From NCBI GenBank assembly GCA_014058105.1, contig JACGCM010000715.1, positions 124,001-188,000 on the forward strand: a stretch of DNA of 64,000 nucleotides, read 5' to 3'. Positions 22,381 to 33,599 of the stretch are shown piece by piece; the stretch's first letter is position 1, and every line of letters starts with the position of its first letter. The stretch is from Kingdonia uniflora. Taxonomy: Eukaryota; Streptophyta; Magnoliopsida; Ranunculales; Circaeasteraceae. The notes under the pieces were generated by a model, which ran no database searches, had not been told where the DNA came from, and worked only from the letters and a program-made list of their open reading frames with translations. Both the position numbers and the translations under genes were made by a program.

Positions 22381-23523
22381 TTACACATGAGTAGGCGTAG
22401 ATGACGGAGGAGTTGGTGCAGAGGCAACACGTCTTCCACGCTCGGAGCGACTATTTTCATCTTCGTTCCACTCTGACCCGTAATAATATTCTTCGTTACC
22501 TTTCGTCATGTCTTCCGTAGGGGGAAGGAACATGCTTCCCCACTGAGGGAAATGAACCAATGTGACAGGAAGACTGCAAGCTACTATCATAACCCCCATG
22601 AGGCTAATCCCTGTGGATGTTGAGTACTTAGAGCTTGTCAAAAATAGTAATTGTGTAAGCCCTGATCCAAAGTTTCCACACTAAAAAATTTGAAAACAGA
22701 AGGATTTCCTTACCTTAGAGAACTTGTCCTTGGTAATATCTCCTTTCTTCTGAAGGCTACTAAGGTTTCCATCAGGCAGATCTTGTCCAAGAGTCAGTAC
22801 TAAGATACCTATGATTATATGAAGAGAACCAGGGATGAAGAATGCAAGACGCCAGGCAGTGAACGGGGTTGCACCTGCTTTTTTAATAATCTCGAAAAGA
22901 AGAGGCATGATGAGTAGAGTTGCTCCACCACCCATATTGCCCCAACCTGCCGCGGTACCATTTACTAGTCCAATGATATTTCCGTTGAACATGGTACTCA
23001 TCCAATACTGGCACGAAACAAACGTTGCTAGAGAGAACCCAATCATAAAACGAACGGTTACATATCCCTCAGCGGACGACACAAGTGACATACAAAACAC
23101 GGTAGGGGCAGAGAGCATCATGAGAAATGCACACCCATATCGTGGTCCTAGTAAATCACACACCGCACCCATTACAAGCCTAGAGAAAATACTTCCAGAG
23201 ACTGAAGCAATCCCTGCATTCCCAATATCTCCCTTCTTGAGATTAAGATTGTCACGAATAATAGGGACTAGTGGAGCTGCAGCGAACGTGGATACAAAAC
23301 AAGTGAAGAACAAAATCCAGGAGAGGTGGAAGGTTCTCATATGTGGGTTAGCCAAGGAGAATAGCTTAAAGATCTTCGCCTTTTGTTCAGAATCGACAGG
23401 CAAGTCGAACTTAGCCGTTGTGTCAGTCGGGACTTTTGGGGAAGCAACCGAAAAGGCAAAGGATTGTTCTCTGCCTGTCACTCCATGCATGGAGCTTCCT
23501 GGGGATCCTTCTATTTCAGACAT
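22381..23523 (-). pseudogene. NRT2: High-affinity nitrate transporter NRT2, middle deleted
   Basis: NRT2 proteins are plasma-membrane proton/nitrate symporters of the major facilitator superfamily, active with the partner NAR2/NRT3. The first block (22714-23523, 270 codons) starts [17 protein letters not shown], the conserved NRT2 N-terminus; this ATG is preferred over one 7 codons upstream for that reason. It carries about six membrane spans, the MFS motif [12 protein letters not shown] and the nitrate/nitrite-porter signature [10 protein letters not shown]. It ends at AAG followed by a GTAAGG donor-like site. Only 33 bases later, after TTTTTTAG, the last block (22381-22680) resumes with GNFGSGLTQ and ends with the typical hydrophilic tail ([12 protein letters not shown]). 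About 155 residues (spans 7-11) expected in a roughly 530-aa family are absent. Unspliced, the first frame stops at 22681 after 10 foreign residues. Confidence 0.93.
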
Positions 23524-23626
23524 TTTCTCCAAAACCAAATACACAAATTAAAAATGCTTGAGATAGATAAAGAAGAGTAGAAGGTGGTGTTGTTGTTCTT
23601 GGAGATAATAAGGAGATACTTAGATG

Positions 23627-23634
23627 TATTTATA
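23627..23634 (-). promoter_or_regulatory. Probable NRT2 TATA box
   Basis: The minus strand reads ACTATAAATAC about 105 bases upstream of the NRT2 start codon, a normal spacing for a plant TATA box with a short leader. Confidence 0.6.
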
Positions 23635-23785
23635 GTACTAGCATCAGTTGACATTTTGGATAAAAGCCACCTGAGATTCCCAATGGTTGTAGCATTTATA
23701 TATTTGATATTTGAGTACATCCCTGGCGCCACATCTCCTAGTTGGACATGGGAGAACCTCGTGTATATCCCCAAAGGATAACAGA

Positions 23786-24049
23786 ACTTATAAACAAATA
23801 ATTAAACCAAGTTTTTTATTGTTAAATGTTGGAGTTAGCCGTATTTTCTTTTAAGTTCAAATCAAATAGAGGTAAGTTGGACTGGATGACAACCTACAAT
23901 TGTCCCTCTCCTCTTTCCGATGTTCAAACTCTGTTCAGCGGTTCAAATATTATCATATTAGACATGTCATTCTAACGTACTATGTCTAAGATATTAAGTT
24001 ATATTAAGGTCTATTTTCAATAATGGAATATTTTCCTATGAATATTTCT
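23786..24049. other. NRT2 upstream region
   Basis: AT-rich sequence upstream of the NRT2 promoter. No open frame or repeat is recognised; distal promoter elements may be here but none can be named from sequence. Confidence 0.4.
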
Positions 24050-24283
24050 AAGTCAAATTATAATATCGTTGTAAAATAAACATAAGCTGCGCATTAGTGC
24101 TTACAATGATTGTTTGATAGAGACGTAAACTGTGTTTATACACCCTTTCATGTGTTTCGAAGGTTTTTCTCTTGTTAATTAACAAGAAAATGTGATTTTT
24201 AAGTGTAGAGTTTGGGGTAGATGATTAGCGTACTTTGTGTCCGGATTTGTCAGCCCTCCATAGCGGAGGGTTTTGACAACTCT
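24050..24283 (+). repeat. Direct repeat, copy 1
   Basis: Begins AAGTCAAATTATAATAT and includes ATGATTGTTTGATAGAGA and GAAAATGTGATTTT. The same series occurs in the same orientation at 25978-26219. No TG…CA ends are obvious. Confidence 0.7.
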
Positions 24284-24538
24284 CTCCTATTGAATAGAGA
24301 TTTGACGTAGTTAGGAGAAGAGTTTCATTTTTCTAAAATTTTAAAATTGTAAGATTTTCTTGTATTTTCTCTATTTCTCTCTCCTTATTTCTTTCTCATC
24401 CTCGCTTTCTTTCTTCTCTATTTTTCTCTTATCGGTTTATAAATAGTAAACGTCGATCACTAAAAAATTATAGAAGATCAGTGAGACCTTATAATACCAA
24501 CGGAGATGCTTAGCCTTCTATGTTCTCCAGCTATATAC

Positions 24539-25222
24539 TGTTGGAAAAACCCCACATGTTTTAGTTGATTTGAATGTTAAACTTGGTGTTTCTATTTAGT
24601 CCCACATTGGATAAGTGAAACGAGTATTTTCACTTTATTATGGGTTGTACACTACTATAAAATGTAGCATGTGTAAGTAGGTTGTGCCTTCACTCGTGTG
24701 TGAGGCGACTGTGTAAAGGCTTGCTATATGGGGACGCCCATGGGCTTTGCTTGCACGACCCGACCCATGGGGTGTTTATTCAGGAGTTAGTTACTCTCTC
24801 CAAGAGTTAATAACCCCACCTAGATTATATTTATAAGTCTATGATTCGGCCGTTTATGTTTTTGGGTTGTTTGAGGCACAACCCTGCCAACAGGTACTTT
24901 GATAAGTCACATTCTCCTTTATAAATAACTCATTTCTATATTGTTTGAAACACATAAAAATACCTGAATCTCATTCATTTTTCGTTGCTTCTTTCTTGAG
25001 AGTAATATCATAGGCAGTTCGACAGGTGTATCGACTTGAGTGCTTCAAGTCTATATGATTCGATCGTTGCATCTTGGGAGACAGACACCATTAACTGTGA
25101 AACACCATACCCAGGGTGAAATCTGTCTTAAGGTAATTGCACTGACTGCAAGCCTCGATCATCAGTTGTTTTCAATTTCCTTTTCGTTTATTTTAATTTC
25201 ATTATTGAACGCATGTTCTACA
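24539..25222 (+). repeat. Solo LTR with perfect TSD (TATAC)
   Basis: 684 bp, TGTTGGAAAAAC at the start and GTTCTACA at the end, flanked on both sides by TATAC (24534-24538 and 25223-25227). No PBS, coding region or second LTR adjoins it, so it is a solo LTR left by LTR-LTR recombination. TCCCACATTGGAT near the start and a TTTATAAATAAC stretch (about 24920) are LTR-like. The TGTTGG start suggests Ty1/copia, but this is uncertain. Confidence 0.85.
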
Positions 25223-25227
25223 TATAC

Positions 25228-25977
25228 AGCAGGCACGACGAGTGGCGCTACAGCAACAACTAATTTACCCTATTCTTCTATCTCCCTTTCGTCTCTCTCA
25301 CTCTCTCTGTAGAGTATAACCCCAAGCCCATATCAGATTTATTAGTATGTGATTCATTAATCTTACTATCTTTCCTTCACTACAAAGAACTCCATAGTGG
25401 TTTCAAGCAGTTCTCTGTTCCAGTGGCTATATAATTACAAGTCACTAAAAATTACACAAAGAATGGATCTTTAACAACAGTAATCATTACCGTTGCATGA
25501 ACAACCCAAAATTATCCAACTTCGATAAACTTGTAACTCGAAGGATGCTTTAAATTGTTTACAGGGTACAAGTCCATTACCAATGATCTTAACTACCAAA
25601 ACATCTCAGGTGTTTTTTGGGTAGAAAACAACAAGTTCCATTAAACAAGAACATAAGAGTGCAAAGGATTATTCAAACTTATTAAAAAAAAATCCATTAA
25701 ACATCTTCAATGATGGTTACAGGGCAAGAGTCCTTTGTTAGTAATCCAATTATTTTTTGTTGAAGAAAAAATTGCAGTAAAAAGTTTAGAGAGAGAGACA
25801 CCGAAAAGAGAGACTTTAAGACTCATGGAAAAATAGCTTAAGCAAGTAGAGAGAGAAAATAATAGATAAATTAGGAGGGATAAATTTTCCCTTGGGGAAT
25901 CTAATATATTTAGAGTTAAAACAAAGTAACTTTTTATTAATTTCTCTTAAATCTCTATCCACCGGACTCCAATTCTC
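25228..25977. other. No gene seen
   Basis: AT-rich spacer between the solo LTR and direct-repeat copy 2. It continues the sequence that preceded the LTR insertion. It has TCTCT-rich runs and weak internal repeats (ATCCATTAAAC and ATTCCATTAAAC) but no supported gene. Confidence 0.4.
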
Positions 25978-26219
25978 AAGTCAAATTGTAATATATAGTT
26001 GTAGAATAAACACAAGTTGTGGATTAGCGCTTACCATGATTGTTTGATAGAGATATATAAACCAGGTTTATACATCCCACTTAACCTTTTTGTGTGTATT
26101 TCGAAAGTTTTTTTCTTATAAATTAACAGGAAAATGTGATTTTTTTTAGTGTTGAATTTAGGGTCGATGAAGAAGAAGTAATTGTTTGGGGCTTGACACG
26201 TCTAACCAGAGGAGGGTAC
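25978..26219 (+). repeat. Direct repeat, copy 2, cut by the Athila II LTR
   Basis: Homologous to 24050-24283 in the same orientation (GATTAGCGCTTACC, ATGATTGTTTGATAGAGA). It ends at GAGGGTACC, immediately before the Athila LTR start TGATGCGAG at 26221. Confidence 0.7.
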
Positions 26220-26868
26220 CTGATGCGAGAAAAATTTGGTCTAAATACCCCGCTCAAAACTACGAGTGTCGTAATATAATAAGGGCAAGCGGGGTCAAAT
26301 CCACGGGGAGTAAATGTATTTAAAACTAATTTTACTAATCTAACTAATAATGCTTATTAAACTAATTTTTGGAAAAAAGTTTTATAAACTAAAAATCAAA
26401 TCTAAATTACTAACTTTCAGTACGATTATAAGAAAAAGAACCTAGGCTTTAGATTACCTCCAACTTAGTTTACTAAAACGATATGAAAATGGTAGCTTCT
26501 ATCCGCACGTGATAGCCATGGCTACGTCTATCTGGGTCTAAGATCTAGGGTTTGTGGCTAAAACCCTAAGCAAGAACTTCGTTATTCATAGACAAACGAA
26601 TTTAGGGTTTATAAACTCATTTCCATGGATAGGTGGAGAGTATTAACTCTAGTGATCTAGAATTATCTTTGATTGTAAAAATAACCGAATATGACTAATT
26701 TGGCATCTTCCTCATATCTATAGTAGCTTAGAGTTGTCAGGGCTAGATCAACTCTTCATAACTACAAATCGGAAAATTGAAGATTAATTCTAGATTTAAA
26801 CTACTATTAACACCAATTTAGCTCACTTCACCGAAGGTTCAATCCTTAGCCTAAGTTAAGAAGACTAG

Positions 26869-27392
26869 TAATCCACAATACGATGAAGAAGCTCTAGTTA
26901 GCTAAAAAGTACGAAGAACACCTATTAATTTGGAAAAAGAAGAGCTTCAATTGCTTAAAACGAAGTTAATTACAATAAATTACTCTAAACCCTAGGTTTT
27001 TCCTCAGAACTCCTTCTAGATCTAACATAAAAAAAAAATCCTAAATCCCATTTATATAGTGGGAACTAAAAATTACAAATAGAATGCATCTCGAGACAAA
27101 AGTATGCCTCATAAATACAACCATCGCCAAAGTCGTTCAAACGAAATAGGGAGTAGTTCGAACAATTTAACGTCTAATTGGTCTAAAACCCTAGAAAGTT
27201 GACAACTCGTTTAAACGGTATGACAATTTGTTCGAACGAAAATTCTTTATGGGCCAAATTCCAGAGAGCATGAAAAAGGTCGTTCGAATGAAATTGGGAA
27301 TCGTTCGAACTACTGGGTCGTTCAAATGACTTTCAGCCTCGTTCGAAGGACTTTTACTAAAACTTTAAACGTTCCTAGATCCTCTTGAATCA
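26869..27392 (-). repeat. 3' LTR of element B
   Basis: 524 bp. On the minus strand it starts TGATTCAAGAGGATC after the polypurine tract AAAGGGGGAAGCCA and ends GTGGATTA. Many TTCGAA-type words lie in its first half. Confidence 0.9.
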
Positions 27393-27766
27393 TGGCTTCC
27401 CCCTTTAGGAGCCTTGAGCTTCTGCTCAAGCGAGAACTGAAGAGGTGGGAATGCGGCGCTGCCCATTACCCTACTATACCACTTCGACTTACTAGATAGC
27501 TGACCCTTCTTCCCAACTCTGAACGACTCAATACCACCACATGTCTTACCTGAAAGTAACTTTCGGTGAAATACACTACGCCCCTTGGGAGCATCATATC
27601 CTGCAACATACGCTGACGTAACAAAAGGCTGTATCTGCATAGAAACCAACATAACGGAAGTAGTTGGCAATGGGGGTTGAGATAACCTATCAGCCATTTT
27701 GTTGTCCACTCCCTTCTTATATTGCATAATCAAGGGAAATTGTTGGAGATACGAAATCCCCTTCAT
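27393..27766 (-). pseudogene. Fused RNase H end and integrase end of element B
   Basis: One open frame joins FPLIMQYKKGVDNKMADRLS, the end of the RT-linked RNase H (the D-N-K-x-A-D-x-L-S block), to GGIESFRVGKKGQLSSKSK, the far C-terminus of integrase also found in element D. Nearly all of integrase is missing between them. The frame stays open across the join and into the LTR. Confidence 0.85.
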
Positions 27767-27841
27767 CCGGCGAGCTTGCTATATCTTGTATTGTGTAGCT
27801 AAAAATTGGAACGGTTTGTGATCAGTATGTACCACAACCTC

Positions 27842-28425
27842 TTATTGCAACGTCCCCATATCGATTGGTTGCCTATAAGACGTTATCATAGTAGACAACA
27901 CCCTAGCCAACGTACCCTCCTGAACCGGTCGAACCAATAACACAAACTTGCCGCTCGCATTAGCCAACCGCTTCACCTGAGTCGTTGTTACTAAATTAGA
28001 CTTAGTGACATACTCCTTACAAGCATTGATATGGAACCCCTTCCCCTCCTTCACAAGACGATACTTGCGAACTCTACAATAATGAATTACATCTCGGTCC
28101 CAAAGTTAAGGGCTACCCAAGATGACCTGACACACATCCAAAGGAACCACCTCACACCTTACCACGTCAATAAATCTTTCAGTGATCATAAACTTGAAAG
28201 TACACTGTTTAGGATGAGTTATTGTCGTCAAACCCATCTTCTTCACCAACGTCTTAGAAATCAAAATTTTCAGACTACTCGGATCCACAATGGCCTCGAC
28301 TAAACAATGTTTCACCTAAATACTGACATAAAAAAGTTTTTCCCGACTCTCCTCCTCATTAGCCAAATTCTGCTGAAATATAAGTGTAAGCTTAGGATTT
28401 GGTTTATCTAAATCTGGGAGGTCAA
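27842..28425 (-). pseudogene. Aspartic protease of element B
   Basis: The frame at 28106-28315 reads VEAIVDPSSLKILISKTLVKKMGL and VVPLDVCQVILGSPYLW: a plant gypsy retropepsin. The catalytic D-x-G motif is D-P-S here, so it is probably inactive. The piece at 27842-28054 continues into the PR-RT linker before the deletion. Confidence 0.75.
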
Positions 28426-28429
28426 CAAC

Positions 28430-29511
28430 CTCTGTGGCTAGTACATATCTCTATTTCTTGCTCTTCTCCTCCTTCGGCTTAAGTTTTGGGTGAAATTTCT
28501 AATAATAATTGAAAATATACCCACTCGCCTTATAATGATTACAATGAAACTCCTTGGATGATTACCCCTCCCCTTTGTTCTCTCCCTTATGCTCATTTTT
28601 CCAACCAGATTTGTACCCCTACTTGATCTTATCATCTTATTTATCACTCTTCAAGTACTTCCTTTTAATAGCAATTACCTTTACGGAAGCGTCCTCGATA
28701 TTGGCCACAGTAAAGAGTTTTAACTCTCTCCTAATAGACTCCGACAAACCCCCCGTATACTTCATGAATACCTCATACTCATCCACATCAATGTCCAAAA
28801 CCAAAGCTTGGTTATGAAATGCCGTAGAGTACTCCTGTACAGATTGCTCAAACATTTGGCACAAATTGTGCCATTTATGCCATCTCTCTTGCTCATACCC
28901 AATCGGATAAAACTACTATCGCAATAAAGCCTTGAATTCTTTCTAACCCAAACTTCCTATATCGTGGCATTTCTGATAAGATTTCCACCATGTGAGTGCT
29001 TGACTTGCGAATTTCAACGTAGCAAAGCATATTTGCTGAGCATTGGAGTATTTGTAAACGGAAAAATAAGTTTCTAACCTATCTAACCAATTATCCAACT
29101 ACTCGACATCAATTAAACCGTCGAATATTGGAATATTAATCTTAAAATTGATATAAAGATTACGTATAGGATTCAATGACTTACCAATACCCGATCGCTA
29201 CTTGTCAGATTCGGCATCACTAGAATCACTATCGATCTTTGCAAAATCGTCGTCTCCATCCACCTCTGTAACCCCTATCTTCCTCGAACGGTCTCACCTT
29301 GTCATCGAAGTGGAAGCCTTCGCAAGGTCCGTGACTGTTGAACCAACTCCCCTACAGTAGAAGTTAGGTTGGAAACTGTCATTTCCAAAATCGTGAGTCG
29401 ATCGTCGGAATCATCCATTCCTAAATCGTCCTTCTCTTCGAATTAGGTTTGTGATAGATCATCAACGGACTTACTAGCTTCTCCTTCGTTTGCTTGAGAT
29501 GGTTACGTGTA
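28430..29511 (-). pseudogene. Gag of element B
   Basis: Starts at the ATG at 29511 (MVSTRNHLK), just inside the PBS. The core includes FEQSVQEYSTAFHNQALVLD, EVFMKYTGGLSESIRREL and DASVKVIAIKRKYL (28637-28864), typical of gypsy gag. Basic residues follow; no intact zinc knuckle is visible. Stops occur in the N-terminal third. Confidence 0.8.
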
Positions 29512-29552
29512 GAGACCATAAACCACAATCAACCCCCAAAGATCGTAACTGG

Positions 29553-29566
29553 AAAACTGATACTAC
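29553..29566 (-). other. Met-type PBS of element B
   Basis: The minus strand reads AGTAGTATCAGTTTTC next to the LTR; TAGTATCAG resembles the initiator-Met PBS TGGTATCAG with one change. Chromoviral gypsy families use this primer. Confidence 0.6.
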
Positions 29567-29567
29567 T

Positions 29568-30095
29568 TAATCCACAATGCGATAAAAAAGCTCTAGTTAG
29601 CTGAAAAGTACGAAGAACACCTATTGATTGGGATAAAGAAGAGCTTCAATTACTTAAAACAAAGTTAATTATAATGAATTACTCTAAACCCTATGTTTCT
29701 TCTTCAGAACTCTTTCTAGATCTAACAAAAGAAAAGAAATAACCTAAGTCTCATTTATATAGAGAGAACTAAATATTACAAATAGAACGTATCTCGAGGC
29801 AAAAGTATGCCTCAGAAATACAACCACCGCCAAAGTCGTTCGAACGAAATAGGGAGTCGTTCGAACGACTTTAAGCCTAATTGGTTTAAAACCTTAGAAA
29901 GTTAATAACTCGTTTGAACGGTATTACAACTCATTCGAACAAAAATTTTCTATAGGCCAAATTCCCGAGAGCATGAAAAAAGTCATTCGAACGAAATTGG
30001 GAATCGTTCGAACGACTGGGTCGTTCGAATGACTCTCAACCTCTTTCGAATGACTTTTGCTAAAACTTTAAGCGTTCCTAGATCCTCCTGGATCA
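29568..30095 (-). repeat. 5' LTR of element B
   Basis: 528 bp partner of 26869-27392, minus strand TGATCCAGGAGGATC … GTGGATTA. The many differences between the two LTRs, mostly transitions, indicate an old insertion. Confidence 0.9.
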
Positions 30096-30464
30096 ACTAG
30101 TTCTCAATTAATGATGTTAATCCCAACTTACACATAAAATAAAATAAAGAGCGAGAGAGAGAAAAAGAAAGAAAGAGAGCTATTGTAAAACTCAAGCATT
30201 ATTCCTTCCAAAATTGTGATAAAAAATTTATAGAATTGTTCTCCTATTTATAGGAGATAAGAGAGACTTGTTTACATTTCTGAAACTCTATCTCTAAATA
30301 AAGATAAACATTATCTCAGATAAATCCTATCTTATTTTTACTTTATCTTTTCTCTAGATAATTCTTCTCAAGCTAATCCTTGTAGAGTCCTTCATCACCT
30401 TCATTCCTTGGAGTAAATTTGCAAGTATATTGAATGTAAACATCTTCCTTGTACCTGAGAGACT

Positions 30465-30948
30465 TGTAGTAGCATAATCCCCATATTCGACAAGAATAAG
30501 CCATCAGAGTGTAGTTGAAGACAGACGTACCTGATCGAAGGCCATCATTCTAAAACTTACTATAAGTCCTCGACTTGCCAAAAGTAGCCGTTGAAGCCTG
30601 GCCAAGAGAGAACTGTTAGTGATCTGCAAAGTTTACCCACTCCCCCGGAATAAGAGACTATATCTTTCTTTTTGTAAAACTACCTGTATGACTATAAATA
30701 GAGGTAGAGAATAGATTCTATAGGACCGCAATTTTTTACTATTCTTACTTCCAAAAACCCAACATCACTCAAAATGTGTAATAACTAGCATCTTATTGGA
30801 TTTTACCTCAAAATATTCTACGAGGTCGTGGTTTTTCTCAGCCCTTTACTGAGTTTTCCACATAAAATCTTGCTTATCTAGTTTTATTGTATTCTCTTTA
30901 CGAATAAGTATTGGCGAATATTCTCCTTCCAAAAATCATGCCGCTACA
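30465..30948 (+). repeat. Solo LTR of the element 5 family, TSD AGACT
   Basis: 484 bp, TGTAGTAGCATAATCC … GCCGCTACA, flanked by AGACT at 30460-30464 and 30949-30953. Athila LTRs elsewhere read GAGAGACTGCCGGAG or GAGAGACTGTTGGAG uninterrupted at this point. It matches 59123-59590 from end to end (e.g. CAAAAGTAGCCGTTG), and has a TATA box at 30693-30700. No internal sequence remains. Confidence 0.93.
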
Positions 30949-31130
30949 AGACTGTTGCAGATGCTTAAGCTCTTTTATCCTTCTATTAGATGTATTTTTC
31001 TACATATTAGCTCCAACAGTGATAAGTGCCTAAAAATAAGAATATGCTACTGACATTAGAAAATAATAAATCAAGATTAACAAATAGATAATTTTAGGCG
31101 TATTAATCCTACATATTTCTACGACTATTA

Positions 31131-32480
31131 AATACCCCCAAACTTACCATTTTGTTCGTCCCGAGCAAAATATGTAAATAAAATTAAACTAAGAAAGGAA
31201 ACCACTTTTGCAGGACTCGAAATTACATTTAACGTATGTAACAAGCCGTTAAACCCCCAAGCGACTCATTTCCTGTCAATTTATCCTTATTTTGTTATGA
31301 CAAAAATATACTAGCAGGAAATTCCTTAAAACCTATTATTCTCCAAGTATACCATAGAAGATATTGTACTTATCTGAAACTAGAGATACTACCTCATAAT
31401 TAGAAAGAAATTCAAGTATTTTACCAGATATATCTAAGTATATTGTGAAGATAGTTTTATTGTTTAATATATTGTCTAAAATCATTGAGTCATTGTATGG
31501 TAGTCGAGTACTTACTGAAATAAATTCAACGGTCAGTTTCGCAAGTGCCTTAGTCAATTTTATTTCCCAGTATCTTATTTTTCATGGCCTTTTTGAGTAC
31601 ATTATTTCTTAGTGAAGCCTCAGTAACAAGGAGTTTTTGGTCGACAATCCCTGCCTATTGCCTAAGGTTGTCGGGGTTTGTTTCCCCTTCGTAACATAGA
31701 CTCAAGATTCTCACAAGTAATATATTTCGTGCTCCTTTCGCATAATTCATGGTCATACTCAAGATTGGTGATAATTTTTCCTCTTTTAGTTCTTAATCAT
31801 GTGAGTAGCCTTACATCGTGAAAGTTTTAGAGTAACTTTAGTTTCTTTTTTTCATTTTATACTTTTGGGAATGAACTTATTTTTAGGCAGTTGTCTCCCT
31901 TGGAGTCAATAACCTATCAAATCTATTAATTACAAATCTATAGTGAAGTGCATGTTTTCAAAATATACCACCTTAACTTGAATTAGTCTCTAATTAAAAG
32001 ATAGTACATCTAACTCAAGATGGTGTGCAAAATATTCTAGTGTATACTTGTAAACTTTTAAGTTCTTGGTTTCTTTTTAGATTTATTCGGGTTTCCCAGC
32101 CAAATATTTATGTCAAAATAAAATTAGTCTAAATGTTAAATTTAAAAAAAATACATCTTAAATTGCCAAGAGTGTCATTATTTCACTTTTCTTCAAAATG
32201 TATTTAAAAATGGTTTTCCTATCCCCAAACTTAAATGAAATATTGTCCCCAATATTTGAGAACCAAAAATTAAAATAGAAAGGAAAATTAGAATTTCACA
32301 CCTGAATGTGTCGTGGGTTGCCTCCCAGAAAGTAATAAGTTTACCGTCTTCAGTCAGACAAAACTCTCGTACCCCCAAACTTATGTGAAGTAAAAGAATT
32401 TTTTAGGGATAGGTAATTCTCTATATTCGAGTTTGCAAAGATTTATATCAGAAAAAAAATTCCACTGGGATTGTCTTGAA
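31131..32480 (-). other. Polypurine tract and 3' non-coding stretch of Athila II
   Basis: ATACCCCCAAACTTACC (31132-31148) is the complement of the tract. The rest matches 11894-13300 and shows no supported reading frame. Confidence 0.65.
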
Positions 32481-32489
32481 ACAGGGATT

Positions 32490-33590
32490 AAGTCGTTGGC
32501 CATTGACATTAAAATTTTTCCAGTACGATAATTTTTTACTTAAGCCCTACCATTTTGGTGTATGTTTACGACTTCAAATGGGCCTTGCCAATGGGTTTAC
32601 AATTTTCCAGGAAAAAGACACAATTTTGTGTTAAACAATAAGACTTTTTGGCCTGGAGTAAAGATTTTTCGGACTATATGTTTATCATGATACGTTTTTG
32701 TCTGATCCTTATAGATTTTAGCATTTTTGTGCGCTTATTATCTTATTTCCTCTAACTCACTTAGTTGAAGTTTTCGATGAAGTCCTATTGCGTCTATTTG
32801 AAAATTAAATCTCTTAATTGCCCAGTTAGCTTTATGTTCTAATTCCACAGGCAAGTGACAAACTTTGCCAAAAACACATCTATAAGGCGACATTCCAATT
32901 AGGGTTTTATAAGCAGTCTGATAGGCCTAAAGAGCATCATTAGGGCAGGCGGACCAATCTTTACGATCTAGTCGTACAATTTTCTCTTAAATTATTTTTA
33001 TCTCCAAATTTGAAACCTTTACTTGCCCACTTGTCTGCGGATGATAAGGGGTAACAACTTTATGAGTAAGGTCATATTTGTGCATAAGACTTTTAAATTA
33101 ATGGTTACAAAAATGAGTTTCACCGCTACTTATAATTGCACGAGGTGTACCAAATCGAACTAAAATATTTTCATTTAAAAATTTAATTACGACAACGTGA
33201 TCACTTGTCCGACATGGTATAGCTTCCACCCATTTTGAAACATAGTCACCTGCTACTAAGAGCCACAAATAACCATTAGACACCGGAAATGAGCCCATAA
33301 AGTCAATGTCCCAGACATTAAAATTTTTAACCTCTAAAATGTTGTTAAGAAGCATCTCATCCCGACGACCCATGTTGCCAACCCTTTGGAAACAGTTTCA
33401 TCGCGAGCAATGGTCGTAAGTGTCCTTAAATAAAGTAGACCAATAGAAACCACATTGAAGTACTTTATTACCCGTTCTATGGAGCCCATAATGACCACCA
33501 TCATCATGAAATTTTTTTAAAATTTGTGGAATGCCATTTTCAGGGACACAACGACGAATCATTAGGTCAGTACCAACTTTAAACAAATAG
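32490..33590 (-). pseudogene. Integrase of Athila II
   Basis: The zinc domain is in 33398-33586 (HDDGGHYGLHRTGNKVL, ending DHCSR). The core at 33098-33373 has NVWDIDFMGSFP with the first catalytic Asp, then RAIISSGETHFCNH, where the second Asp (normally I-S-D-G) is Ser. Remnants of the C-terminal half run to 32490. Stops separate the parts. Confidence 0.85.
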
Positions 33591-33599
33591 GGATCTTCA

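Larger units (their letters stand above)
26869..30095 (-). mobile_element. Deleted gypsy element B with LTR pair and TSD ACTAG
   Basis: 3227 bp, flanked by ACTAG at 26864-26868 and 30096-30100. The uninterrupted Athila LTR at about 19967 reads GACTAGCTCTTC at the same point. LTRs at both ends, Met-type PBS, gag, PR, and a fused RNase H/INT remnant. RT and most of RNase H and INT are deleted, so it depends on other elements. Confidence 0.93.
26221..31130 (-). repeat. 3' LTR of Athila II, interrupted by two insertions
   Basis: LTR sequence occupies 26221-26868, 30096-30464 and 30949-31130; removing the inserts and one TSD of each gives an LTR of about 1.2 kb that matches 19316-20410 throughout. 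Begins TGATGCGAG; the end reads GACTATTA where Athila I has GTCAATCA. Confidence 0.9.

Noticed and set aside
22835..23551. 238-aa plus-strand frame over NRT2
   Set aside because: Shadow of the conserved NRT2 coding strand; no motif of its own.
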